This document shows positions 18,390 through 28,500 of a stretch of 64,000 nucleotides of DNA, one piece after another. The translations under genes and the position numbers were made by a program. Source of the DNA: Pedobacter petrophilus (GTDB taxonomy: Bacteria > Bacteroidota > Bacteroidia > Sphingobacteriales > Sphingobacteriaceae). The notes below the pieces were generated by a model. That model had not been told where the DNA came from and searched no databases. It was given only the letters and a program-made list of their open reading frames with translations. The stretch's first letter is position 1. Every line of letters starts with the position of its first letter. Location of the stretch: contig NZ_WKKH01000010.1 of NCBI RefSeq assembly GCF_009674725.1, positions 1-64,000 on the forward strand. The letters are read 5' to 3'.

Positions 18390-18405
18390 TATACTTTTTT
18401 ATGTG

Positions 18406-18449
18406 AAAGGGGTATCTGGATAAGCAGAAACTTAATCAGATACCCCTTT
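18406..18449 (-). terminator. Hairpin between ctaD and ctaA
   Basis: A perfect 13-bp inverted repeat (18406-18418 AAAGGGGTATCTG with 18437-18449) with an 18-nt loop, located 24 bp after the ctaD stop. Only a short T-run follows on the minus strand, so it may be a partial terminator or an mRNA-stabilising 3' structure that separates abundant oxidase mRNA from the heme A genes. Confidence 0.65.
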
Positions 18450-18472
18450 TAAATTGTATTAAAGCTTTCTAA

Positions 18473-20353
18473 TTAGCCTTTATTTTCTTCAACAGGATTA
18501 GCTAATTCCCAATCTTGCTGTATTTTTTCTGCTTCTGCATTTCCTTCAAAATCGTGAGGCAAGTTAGAGCTCATGGTTTGAGAGAAAGGAACAGTTTGTG
18601 GAATAAAATCTGCGTCATGACCAGGTTTACTGTAGTCATATGGCCATCTGTAAACTGTTGGAATTTCTCCCGGCCAGTTACCGTGAATGTGTTCTACTGG
18701 TGCAGTCCATTCTAAAGTATTTGCTTCCCAAGGGTTTTGCGGAGCAACTTTACCTTTAAAGATTGAATAGAAGAAGTTAAACAAGAACGCCACTTGCGCT
18801 AAAGCCGCTATAATCGCTGCCCAGGTTACAAATACGTTTACCGTTAACCACTTCTTCATGAATTCAAATTCAGTGAACGCATAGTAACGACGTGGTACAC
18901 CATCTAAACCTAAGAAGTGTAATGGGAAGAATACCAGATAAGCCGCAATAAAAGTTAACCAGAAGTGTAAATAACCTAACTTAGGATTTAACATTCTTCC
19001 GAACATTCTGGGAAACCAGTGATAAACACCTGCAAGCATTCCGAAGATCGCTGCAGAACCCATTACCAGGTGAAAGTGGGCAACAACGAAGTAAGTATCG
19101 TGTAAGTTAATATCTAATGATGCGTTACCTAAGAAAATACCGGTTAAACCGCCAGAAATAAAGAATGAAACTAAACCGATTGCAAACAACATTGCCGGTG
19201 TAAAACGGATATTACCGCGCCATAATGTAGCTAAGTAGTTAAATGTTTTTACGGCAGATGGTACTGCGATAATTAAGGTGGTAATCATAAATACACCACC
19301 CAATAATGGATTCATTCCCGTTACAAACATATGGTGACCCCAAACGATGAACGAAAGTACAGTGATACCAATCAGGGAGTAAACCATTGCATGGTAACCA
19401 AAGATTGGTTTACGTGAGTTTACAGAAATAACTTCTGATGAGATACCCAACGCTGGCATAATTACAATATATACCTCAGGGTGACCTAAGAACCAGAATA
19501 AGTGTTGCCATAAAATTGGAGAACCACCTTCATTCGGTAAAATATCAGTACCCATTACGATATCAGAAAGATAGAAACTGGTACCAAAACTCCGGTCAAA
19601 TACCATTAACACAACCCCGGCCACAAGAACAGGGAAAGATAAGATACCTAAGATAGCGGTTAAGAAAAGTGCCCAGATGGTTAAAGGCATTTTCCAAAGA
19701 TCCATACCTTTTGTACGCATGTTTAAAATTGTACTTACGTAGTTAATACCACCCATTAAAGATGATGCTACGAAAAGGACCATACTCACTAACCACAATG
19801 TCATCCCCATACCAGATCCCGGCATTGCCTTGGCAATAATAGAGAGCGGCGGATAAACTGTCCAACCACCAGATGCTGGACCTGTTTGTACAAAGAATGA
19901 AGACATCATGATCACACAGGCCATAAAGAATAACCAGTATGAAAGCATGTTCAAAAACGGCGATGCCATATCCCTGGCACCCAACTGTAAAGGAATTAAT
20001 AAATTACTAAAAGTTCCACTCAACCCCGCTGTTAATACGAAGAATACCATAATGGTACCGTGAATGGTTACTAAAGCAAGATAAAAATCAGACTTGATAC
20101 GACCGCCTTCAGCCCATTTTCCTAAAAATGTTTCTAAGAAAGGGAAGCTTTTATCCGGCCATGCCAATTGAATACGGAATAAAATTGATAAGCCCATCGC
20201 AATCACTGCCATGATAATACCCGTGATTAGATATTGCTTAGCAATCATTTTATGATCCATGCTGAAGATATACTTGGAAATTAAGGTTTCCTTGTGGTGT
20301 CCATGATCAGCGTGATCGTGATTGTGTTCGTCGTGTAATGCTATTGTTGACAT
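18473..20353 (-). CDS. ctaD: Cytochrome c oxidase subunit I
   Basis: 626 residues, twelve or more membrane helices. The heme-copper active site is intact: WFLGHPEVYIVIMPALG carries the CuB His and the cross-linked Tyr, WGHHMFVTG the other two CuB His, and VAHFHLVMGSA the heme ligands. The N-terminus has a striking His cluster (HDEHNHDHADHGHH, residues 7-20). The C-terminal hydrophilic tail contains EHIHGNWPGEIPTVYRWPYD. It reduces oxygen at the a3-CuB centre and pumps protons. It follows subunit II after 23 bp in the same transcript as the alternative complex III. Confidence 0.96.
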   Translation of the reverse strand: MSTIALHDEHNHDHADHGHHKETLISKYIFSMDHKMIAKQYLITGIIMAVIAMGLSILFRIQLAWPDKSFPFLETFLGKWAEGGRIKSDFYLALVTIHGTIMVFFVLTAGLSGTFSNLLIPLQLGARDMASPFLNMLSYWLFFMACVIMMSSFFVQTGPASGGWTVYPPLSIIAKAMPGSGMGMTLWLVSMVLFVASSLMGGINYVSTILNMRTKGMDLWKMPLTIWALFLTAILGILSFPVLVAGVVLMVFDRSFGTSFYLSDIVMGTDILPNEGGSPILWQHLFWFLGHPEVYIVIMPALGISSEVISVNSRKPIFGYHAMVYSLIGITVLSFIVWGHHMFVTGMNPLLGGVFMITTLIIAVPSAVKTFNYLATLWRGNIRFTPAMLFAIGLVSFFISGGLTGIFLGNASLDINLHDTYFVVAHFHLVMGSAAIFGMLAGVYHWFPRMFGRMLNPKLGYLHFWLTFIAAYLVFFPLHFLGLDGVPRRYYAFTEFEFMKKWLTVNVFVTWAAIIAALAQVAFLFNFFYSIFKGKVAPQNPWEANTLEWTAPVEHIHGNWPGEIPTVYRWPYDYSKPGHDADFIPQTVPFSQTMSSNLPHDFEGNAEAEKIQQDWELANPVEENKG

Positions 20354-20376
20354 AATTCTTTCGCTCTGCGGTAATA

Positions 20377-21612
20377 TTATTTATTTAAAGCCATTTGGTT
20401 TGTTTTCACAGCTGCTGAATCAGTAGCTGATGAATCTGATGCCGCTTTAGGAGCAGCAGGAGCAACCGGCAAATTAAATTCTTTTCTCAAATCGTCGTTT
20501 AAATATGTTTTCTGTTCTGCCAGCCAGGTTTTGTACTCTGCTTCAGAAACTACACGTACTACTTTCTGCATGTTGTAGTGCCCTGATCCACAGATTTTAG
20601 CACAAAGAAGAACAAACTTAAAGTTTGGATCATTTGTTTCCTGCTGCATCTGTGCAGTAGTTTTTGTTGGCGTAAACTCAAAGAATGTTCTCATACCTGG
20701 TACAGTATTCAATTGAATTCTGAAATGTGGCATATAGAAACTGTGAATTACATCTTTACTGGTTAAGATTAATTTAATCGGTTTTCCTACCGGAAGAACC
20801 ATTTCATCTGCCATCTCATCATCACGGGAGTGGATATCTTTAAAATCAATACCTAAAAGATTGGTTGCAGTAGTAAGTTTATAGTTCTTATCTCCAACAA
20901 TTCCATCAGCTCCCGGGTAACGGATAGACCATTTGAACTGCTCTGAAGTAACTTCAATTTGCAATGGCTTATTATTAGGATCTTCAGTTTTGAAGAAAAT
21001 TGATCTCCAGGTTAAGAAACCCATTAATACCAATACGGTTAAAACCAATGCCGGAACAATGGTCCAGATTTTTTCGATGGTATTATTATGTGGATAGTAA
21101 TAAGCTTTTCTTTTAGCAGAATACCTGTAGATATAAGAAAATCCGAACAATAAAATGTGAGTAAAAACAAATACGATGGTGGTAATGATCAACGTTAAGT
21201 TGAACATTTCATCGATTTTCTTTCCATGCTCAGATGCGGCATCCGGAAGCAACATCGAACCATGCACCGTATATTCCCAATACACACCGTATAAACCCAA
21301 CACCAGGAACAATGCAAATAAACTAGCATGAACCCTGTTCCAGTTAATACCTACCGGCTTACCTTGCGCTTCGCGGCTTAGCTCATATACTTTTATTGAT
21401 TTACCAATAATTGCAATGAATAAACATACGGCAAGGAAAATCAGAATGTAAAAAATTACTGATTTATAAACCTCACCCATATCAACTTTCGGTGCCGCTG
21501 CTGCACCTGCTACTGATGCCTCCTGCGCAAACGCGCTCGTGTTCGCAAAAACAGTAAATAGTACTGCTAAAGCTGCGGTCGTTTTATTCGTGATAAACTT
21601 TCTTAAACTCAT
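20377..21612 (-). CDS. ctaC: Cytochrome c oxidase subunit II
   Basis: 411 residues, longer than usual. A signal peptide ends near AFAQ (30) and membrane helices lie at about 51-70, 97-113, 141-160 and 183-203, two more than a classical subunit II. The CuA domain follows (about 215-370) with the ligands in CAKICGSGHYNM: Cys337, Cys341, His345, Met348, plus His290 in DVIHSFYMPHF. There is no CXXCH, so unlike caa3 enzymes no cytochrome c is fused; electrons probably come from the heme domains of the complex III encoded upstream. The C-terminal tail is Ala/Ser-rich. It lies 72 bp after actF. Confidence 0.94.
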   Translation of the reverse strand: MSLRKFITNKTTAALAVLFTVFANTSAFAQEASVAGAAAAPKVDMGEVYKSVIFYILIFLAVCLFIAIIGKSIKVYELSREAQGKPVGINWNRVHASLFALFLVLGLYGVYWEYTVHGSMLLPDAASEHGKKIDEMFNLTLIITTIVFVFTHILLFGFSYIYRYSAKRKAYYYPHNNTIEKIWTIVPALVLTVLVLMGFLTWRSIFFKTEDPNNKPLQIEVTSEQFKWSIRYPGADGIVGDKNYKLTTATNLLGIDFKDIHSRDDEMADEMVLPVGKPIKLILTSKDVIHSFYMPHFRIQLNTVPGMRTFFEFTPTKTTAQMQQETNDPNFKFVLLCAKICGSGHYNMQKVVRVVSEAEYKTWLAEQKTYLNDDLRKEFNLPVAPAAPKAASDSSATDSAAVKTNQMALNK

Positions 21613-21684
21613 TTTCTTAAAAGTAGTACGCTGTACTGCTAATTATAATAATAATATAAATATTTGCCCTTATAATGTCACCTG

Positions 21685-22908
21685 CTAAAGTTGGTGATGC
21701 AAACTTTCTTGTAATAAAGGGTGATTTTTTGCAATCAAAGGTTTTTTACTCAATGATGTTAAAACCGTAAAGGTAAACAATCCTACGAAACCAATTGCAG
21801 TACCGATCTCAATCACTCCAAATCCATTATGACCTTCTTCTACTGCACCCGGCATAATCATTTGGTAATAATCAACCCAGTGGCCCAAAAGAACTACAAT
21901 AGATACGAACAATAATTTCACATCTGTTCTTTTGTTATCTCTATCCATTAACAATAATACAGGGGCTAAGAAATTCATTGCCAGGTTTAAGAAAAACCAA
22001 AACTTGTAGTATTCAAAGCGTTTGTAGAAATAAACAGTTTCTTCCGGCATGTTTGCATAGTAGATCAATAAGAACTGAGCGAACCAAACGTAAGTCCAGA
22101 AGATAGAGAAACCAAAGATAAACTGACCTAAGTTATGTAAGTGGCTATTGTTAACCCATTGCATATAACCAGCTCTTCTTAATAAGATCAGGATAATTGC
22201 GATAGTAGCTAAACTACTTACCCACATTGCTGCGAAGTTATACCAGCCGAACATGGTTGAGAACCAGTGTGCCTCTAAAGACATAATGGTATCGAAAGCA
22301 AAGATCGGGGTAGTAAATCCGTAGATTACTAAAAAGATACAGGCATTTTTAAATCCTTTTCTGTATGATGCTAAACCACCCGCTAAATCTTCATTATATG
22401 ATAACTTAACAAAAAGCATAGCGAAGATGCTATATACACCTAAGAATACAACCTGCCGACCTAAAAAGAATGGAACATTTAAGAAAACTGCTTTACCGGC
22501 AATTAATGAATCATAATTAGGGCTGTTTGGATCTGTTATTCCATCTGCATTCCAGTGATGGTATAAGTTGTGTGTAAATAAACCTGCTGTAATAATGACA
22601 ATCAGTATTACGGCTGCAATCGGCAAAGTTTTAGCCATTGCTTGCGGTACGCGTAAAATAGATGCAGACCAACCAGCCTGAGCTACATATTGAACAGCAA
22701 GGAAAAACATACCCGACATACAAACGCATGCAAAGTAGTATCCCATAAGCAACAGGTTGGCAAAAGTACGCTCGTGCATTACTTTATCTCCAGCAATAAA
22801 ACCGTAAGCAACAGCGGCAATACCTAAAGCGATACCGACTATACTTAAAGTTTTTACTTTTCCTGTAAACTCAAATTGTTCACTAAAATTAATATTGTGA
22901 GTTCCCAT
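21685..22908 (-). CDS. actF: Alternative complex III subunit ActF (membrane, NrfD-like)
   Basis: 407 residues, about ten membrane helices (for example VGIALGIAAVAYGFIAG, ILRVPQAMAKTLPIAAVILI, VSSLATIAIILILLRRAGY). It belongs to the PsrC/NrfD-like subunit pair of alternative complex III and is the shorter relative of ActC. In known structures ActF packs against ActC and contributes to the membrane arm and possible proton path, while the quinol site is in ActC. Its position between actE and coxII is standard. Confidence 0.9.
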   Translation of the reverse strand: MGTHNINFSEQFEFTGKVKTLSIVGIALGIAAVAYGFIAGDKVMHERTFANLLLMGYYFACVCMSGMFFLAVQYVAQAGWSASILRVPQAMAKTLPIAAVILIVIITAGLFTHNLYHHWNADGITDPNSPNYDSLIAGKAVFLNVPFFLGRQVVFLGVYSIFAMLFVKLSYNEDLAGGLASYRKGFKNACIFLVIYGFTTPIFAFDTIMSLEAHWFSTMFGWYNFAAMWVSSLATIAIILILLRRAGYMQWVNNSHLHNLGQFIFGFSIFWTYVWFAQFLLIYYANMPEETVYFYKRFEYYKFWFFLNLAMNFLAPVLLLMDRDNKRTDVKLLFVSIVVLLGHWVDYYQMIMPGAVEEGHNGFGVIEIGTAIGFVGLFTFTVLTSLSKKPLIAKNHPLLQESLHHQL

Positions 22909-22923
22909 TTATATTCTGCTTTA

Positions 22924-23520
22924 CTATTGTCCTTTTTGTAATTGTTGAACATACATCACTACCTTCCAACGATCTGTTGGTGTAATCTGTGAAGCATGCG
23001 AGCCCATGTTATTTACACCGTAAGTGATGGTGTGATAAATTTTACCTGGTGTAAGGTCTGCCATATTACCACCTCTTGATGAAGCACCTGTTTGATAAGC
23101 CGGAACACCGCTAAATTTCTCAATTTTTACCAAGTGTCCTTGTCCATCTCCCTTCTCGCCATGGCAAGGGCTACAAAACACGGTAAACAAATGCTTACCA
23201 TCTGCCAGGTTAATAGTATCAACAGGTAACGGATTTACCATGCTCACACCCGCTGCTTCATATCCTTCTTTTGTATTTGGATACTCATCATATTCTGTAA
23301 AACCTACCGGTTTTGTATTGGCTGGTGGTAACTGAGCAGCATGACCTTTAAAACTTGGTACATGTGCGGTATCAACGGGCTGATCCGGATTTAAAGCAAT
23401 CGGATCATACATATTTCTGGCATATTCTAAACCAGTACTGCGTTTATCTTTACAAGCTGTGAAAGTAGCTGCAAAAGCGATAGCTAAAAACGCCGTATAA
23501 ACAAATTTATTCTTATTCAT
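22924..23520 (-). CDS. actE: Alternative complex III subunit ActE (monoheme cytochrome c lipoprotein)
   Basis: 198 residues from the ATG at 23520, chosen over an upstream Met at 23541 because MNKNKFVYTAFLAIAFAATF leads straight into a lipobox (TACKD) and because this ATG overlaps the actD stop by 8 nt, a coupling arrangement. One heme motif, CSPCHGEKGDGQG, is present with a likely Met axial ligand near NNMGSHASQ. The RNMYDPIALNPD stretch before it resembles other ActE proteins. It is a periplasm-facing electron carrier of the complex and may pass electrons to subunit II of the oxidase. Confidence 0.9.
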   Translation of the reverse strand: MNKNKFVYTAFLAIAFAATFTACKDKRSTGLEYARNMYDPIALNPDQPVDTAHVPSFKGHAAQLPPANTKPVGFTEYDEYPNTKEGYEAAGVSMVNPLPVDTINLADGKHLFTVFCSPCHGEKGDGQGHLVKIEKFSGVPAYQTGASSRGGNMADLTPGKIYHTITYGVNNMGSHASQITPTDRWKVVMYVQQLQKGQ

Positions 23521-24049
23521 AGCTAATGTACTTCCTTTCATTATACTTTACTTCTAAAGCACCTGCATCTTTTAATAAACTATCAATTACAGTGTGTGCT
23601 GCGTTATCATTTGCATCAATGGCGATTACAAAACGATCGTCTGTTGCACGAAGATCCATTACTCTTGGTGCTCTTCCAGGAAACAAATGCGTAGATGCAT
23701 AGTAGGTTAACACCATTCCGAAAGCACAAAACAGTACTGTTAATTCGAACATTATCGGAATAAAATCCGGCAAGGCAAAAGATGGTTTACCACCAATATT
23801 TACTTTCCAATCGATCACTGCACAGAAATAAATCAATGCAAATGCTGCGCAGGTTCCGGTGATACCAAAGCAAAATGCTGCAATATCGATTCTGGATCTT
23901 TTAATTCCCAATTTGGCTTCTATTCCGTGGATAGGCATTGGGGTATATACATCATAAATACTGATGTTATTTTCCTGAAGCTTTTCGATGCCGTGCATCA
24001 TTTCGTCAGGATCGCCAAAACTGCCTAAAATATATTTGATATTACTCAT
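23513..24049 (-). CDS. actD: Alternative complex III subunit ActD (DUF3341)
   Basis: 178 residues. An N-terminal soluble part (YILGSFGDPDEMMHGIEKLQ, IYDVYTPMPIHGIEAKLGIK) precedes two membrane helices (about 58-82 and 100-122), and a short C-terminal domain follows. This is the DUF3341 layout. The subunit has no cofactor and holds the membrane arm of the complex together. It starts 2 nt after actC ends. Confidence 0.92.
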   Translation of the reverse strand: MSNIKYILGSFGDPDEMMHGIEKLQENNISIYDVYTPMPIHGIEAKLGIKRSRIDIAAFCFGITGTCAAFALIYFCAVIDWKVNIGGKPSFALPDFIPIMFELTVLFCAFGMVLTYYASTHLFPGRAPRVMDLRATDDRFVIAIDANDNAAHTVIDSLLKDAGALEVKYNERKYISYE

Positions 24050-24051
24050 TG

Positions 24052-25524
24052 TTATATTTTTGCGTAATCTTCTTGTTTAACACTATCAAATTTCTCTAAA
24101 GACTCTATGTATTCGGCTACATATTCTTTATTCTCATGACCTTCTTTAATCTGTTTCATTTTGGCCTGCTCACTTGCAGATTTCAACAACAACTTCACCT
24201 CTGCAATAGCGATGGAAGGTAATACCCTTAAAAACAATAAGAATAAGGTAAAGAATAAACCAATTGAACCAACGAATACGCTTACATCAACCCATGTTGG
24301 ATAAAACATTGCCCAACTTGATGGAATATAATCACGGTGTAGTGAAGTAACGATAATTACGAAACGTTCAAACCACATACCTATGTTTACAACGATTGAT
24401 AAAATCCAGGTAGCACGGATGCTTAAACGGATCTTCTTGAACCAAAGCAATTGTGGTGAGATTACGTTACAAGTCATCATCATCCAGTATGCCCACCAGT
24501 ACGGACCAGTAGAACGATTGATAAATGCATATTGCTCATATTCTGAACCTGAATACCATGCGATGAAAAACTCAGTTAAATAAGCCACACCTACGATTGA
24601 TCCGGTTAAGATGATGATTTTATTCATCGACTCAATGTGGAACATGGTGATGTAGTTTTCAAGGCCTAATACTTTACGTGCAACCAATAATAAGGTTAAT
24701 ACCATCGCAAATCCTGAGAAAATCGCCCCTGCCACGAAATATGGAGGGAAGATGGTCGTGTGCCATCCGGGAATTACCGATGTTGCAAAGTCCATTGATA
24801 CAATCGTGTGTACCGAAAGTACAAGTGGTGTAGAGATACCGGCCAGGATTAACGACACCGCTTCGAAACGCTGCCATGTTTTAACACTTCCACTCCACCC
24901 GAAAGAGAAGATAGAATAAATTTTTCTGCGTGTACCTACGGCACGATCACGAATGGTAGCAATATCCGGTAATAAACCTGTATACCAGAATAATAATGAT
25001 ACAGAGAAGTAAGTAGAGATCGCAAACATATCCCATACCAATGGTGAGTTAAAGTTTACCCAAAGTGAACCAAACTGATTTGGTAATGGTAAAACCCAGT
25101 AAGCTAACCAGGGACGGCCCATGTGAGATACAACATAAGTTGCTGCACAGATTACGGCGAAGATGGTCATCGCCTCTGCTGAACGGTTAATGGAGTTACG
25201 CCAGTTCTGACGGAAAAGTAACAGTACTGCTGAAATCAATGTTCCGGCGTGACCGATCCCTACCCACCATACGAAACCGGTGATATCCCAGGCCCATCCA
25301 ACAGTTTTATTTAAACCCCATGCACCAATACCATTCCAAAAGGTATAGCTTACTGCTACAACCCAAAGTAAAGCACCCAATGAGGCAAAAATGAACCCAA
25401 TCCACCAGGCTTTGTTTGGCTTATTTTCTACCGGGCCTAAAATATCATCCGTAATTTTAGCATACGTGATGTTATCGCCGGTAATTAATGGTTCTCTAAG
25501 TATTGATTCGTTATGTCCTGACAT
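24052..25524 (-). CDS. actC: Alternative complex III subunit ActC (quinol-binding NrfD/PsrC-like)
   Basis: 490 residues with about ten membrane helices. Landmarks include WWVGIGHAGTLISAVLLLFR, AATYVVSHMGRPWLAYWVLP and FNSPLVWDMFAISTYFSVS in the first half and MWFERFVIIVTSLHRDYIPS in the second. ActC is the large membrane subunit related to polysulfide reductase PsrC and carries the quinol oxidation site beneath the iron-sulfur subunit ActB. It lies 26 bp after actB and 2 bp before actD. Confidence 0.93.
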   Translation of the reverse strand: MSGHNESILREPLITGDNITYAKITDDILGPVENKPNKAWWIGFIFASLGALLWVVAVSYTFWNGIGAWGLNKTVGWAWDITGFVWWVGIGHAGTLISAVLLLFRQNWRNSINRSAEAMTIFAVICAATYVVSHMGRPWLAYWVLPLPNQFGSLWVNFNSPLVWDMFAISTYFSVSLLFWYTGLLPDIATIRDRAVGTRRKIYSIFSFGWSGSVKTWQRFEAVSLILAGISTPLVLSVHTIVSMDFATSVIPGWHTTIFPPYFVAGAIFSGFAMVLTLLLVARKVLGLENYITMFHIESMNKIIILTGSIVGVAYLTEFFIAWYSGSEYEQYAFINRSTGPYWWAYWMMMTCNVISPQLLWFKKIRLSIRATWILSIVVNIGMWFERFVIIVTSLHRDYIPSSWAMFYPTWVDVSVFVGSIGLFFTLFLLFLRVLPSIAIAEVKLLLKSASEQAKMKQIKEGHENKEYVAEYIESLEKFDSVKQEDYAKI

Positions 25525-25550
25525 AATTTGTATTTTCTTTATGCTAAAGC

Positions 25551-28500
25551 TTACGCTTGTACTTTTGTATCTGTGTTTCTAATTTTAGTCATATATCCGA
25601 TACCAGGTTTTACGTTGATTTCTTCTAATACGTAGTAAATACGCTCAGAACGTAAAGCTTTTGAAACTTCTGAATTGGGATCGTTTGAATCGCCAAATAC
25701 AATTGCATTTGCCGAACAAGCTTCTTGACAAGCCATTTTGATATCGCCATCTTTTAACGGACGTTTCTCTAATTTAGCTTTTAATTTACCGCCTTGAATA
25801 CGTTGGATACACATTGAGCATTTTTCCATTACCCCACGTGATCGTGCGGTAACATCAGGGTTCAACACCAATTGAGTAAACTCGTTATTTAAGTAGTTAT
25901 CGAAACGTGAATCATTCCAGTAGTTGAACCAGTTGAAACGACGCACTTTGTATGGACAGTTATTCGCACAGTAACGGGTACCTACACAACGGTTATACGC
26001 CATATGGTTTAAACCGTCAGATGAGTGAACAGTAGCCAATACCGGACATACCGTTTCGCATGGTGCGTGATCACAGTGCTGACATAACATGGGCTGGTGA
26101 ACGACAGAAACGTGATCTAAATCTTCCAGATTAGCAATCTCTTTTTCTTTAGTTACATCACCTTCTGGTGTTTCATAGCTATAATAACGGTCGATACGAA
26201 TCCAGTGCATCTCACGACGGCGGCGAACCTCATCACGGCCTACTACAGGAATATTGTTTTCTACGTTACAAGCAACCACGCAAGAACCACAACCGGTACA
26301 AGCATTCAAATCGATTGCCATTACCCAGTTATTGCCTGGTTTTTCATATTGATCCCAAAGATCATAATCTTTGTGTTCGCCTTTTTCGTTACCAGCTGCA
26401 GGATCTTTTAAGTATTCTTTGAAAGTAGCTTCTTTAATTACTGCACGACCTTCGAAAGAGTGGTGAGTTTGCGTCTGTGCCAATTCGTAGTAACCGCCCG
26501 TAGGGGTAATGGTTACGGAAGTAGCATATTGCATGGTTCCATTAATGAAAGAAACAAAAGGGAAAGCATTTTTACCCACATCATTACCCGCTTTACCAAC
26601 TTTGGTACGGCCGTAACCTAATGCAATTGATGCCGTTCCTCTCGCTTGTCCAGGTTGGATCAATACCGGAAGATCTATTGAATATCCATTTGCAGCTTTA
26701 ACTGTAACAACATCAAATTCTTTAACTTTTAAAGTCTCTGCATACTTTGGTGCAATGGCAACATAGTTATCCCAGGTTACTTTAGAAACCGGATCAGGTA
26801 GTTCTTGTAAAAACGCATTGTTTGCATTTTTACCATCACGCATTGGGATGTTTTCGTAAACCTGTAATTCAATGTCTTTAGCTAAAGATTTGCTTCTGTT
26901 TAGAATTGAAGCAGCAACCGGAGCAACAGACTGTGTAAATGTATAAGCTGTAGCAGCTTTCGGTGCGATACTGATTACGCCTTTCTCTAAAACATCATTC
27001 CATTTTAAACCCAGTGCCGGAAGCATTTTAGTTTCCCAGTTGCTACGAACAAACTGATAATAATCTTTAACTGGTGCATCAGCCCAAACCAATAAGCTTT
27101 CTTCTGCCTGACGGCTGTTGAAAACAGGGTTAATGGTTGGTTGAACAATTGAATAGTAACCTTCGTATGCGTTTGCATCACCCCATGACTCTAAATAGTT
27201 ATGGTTAATGGCAACAGCATCACAAAGTGAAGCCGTTTCATCAGCACGATCTGCGAAAGAAATTTTTGCAGGTACGCTTTTTAATGCTGCTTCGAATTTC
27301 TTAGCATCGATATAATCGTAAGCAGGGTTACTGTTTAAGAATAAAACAGCACCAACTTCACCACGACTCATTTCAGCAACTAAGCCATTAAATTCAGCAT
27401 CGTTACCAGCATATAAATAACAAGGATTATCTAAATCAATAGTGGTACCGTAACTGCCGATTGCAGCATTGATCGCATTTACAAGAATTTGAGTTGAAAC
27501 ATCGTTTGAACCACAAACAACAAGTGCTTTACCTTTATTTTGTAATAATTCTTTTGCAGCTAACTTGATTACCTTATCAGCTGTTGTATTGTTACCCAAT
27601 GTTCCTCCAGGTAAAGACTGACCGGTAACTGCATTATATAATGCGATTAATGCCGGACCTTCTTCTGATAATTTTACAGGAACACGTGTATCTGCATTTG
27701 AACCGGTTAAGCTCATTCCACTTTCAAAATGAATGTGGCGGCTCATTTTTTTGCTTTCTAAAGATTTGTAGCTACGGTTTTTAGAATACTGTGCCGTAAA
27801 CTCTTCTCCGCTAATCCAGGTACCTAGAAAATCAGCACCGAAACTTAAGATTAAATCAGCGCTATCGAAGTTATATTTTGGTAAAACTGCTTTACCAAAA
27901 CTATTCTGATTGGCCTGAATAATACCAGTATAAGAAACAGCATCATATTGAACTAATTTAGCAGCAGGATATTTTGCAATAAACTGGGCTAAAACAGCAT
28001 TGGTTGATGGGCTGTTTACAGTTGATGAAACTATACGGATTTTCTTTCCAGATGCCTGTGCTTTAGTTAATTCTGTTTTAACAAAACCGTCTAATTTTGC
28101 CCAGGTAGTTTCTTCATTTTTAAGAAGTGGCGCTTTTAATTTTGATACATCGTATAAATCCAATACAGAAGCTTGGGCTCTTGCATCAGTACCACGAAAG
28201 AACTCACCTGCATTAGGGTTTGGTTCAATTTTAATTGGGCGACCTTCTCTTGTTTTAACTAAAATACTCTGTCCATTAAAGCTGGACGTATAATAGTTAG
28301 GAATACCTGGAGTAACCTCTTCAGGTTTTACCAGGTAAGGAATAGATTTATGAATCGGGGCTGTTTGACATGCAGCCAAAGTAACTGCACCTAAACCAAA
28401 ACCTAACGCCTTTAAAAAGTCGCGGCGTGGGGTAACGGTACTTAACCCTGCTTCATTTAAAACATCTTCTATTGGAAGTGGCTCGGCGAATTCGTTTTTG

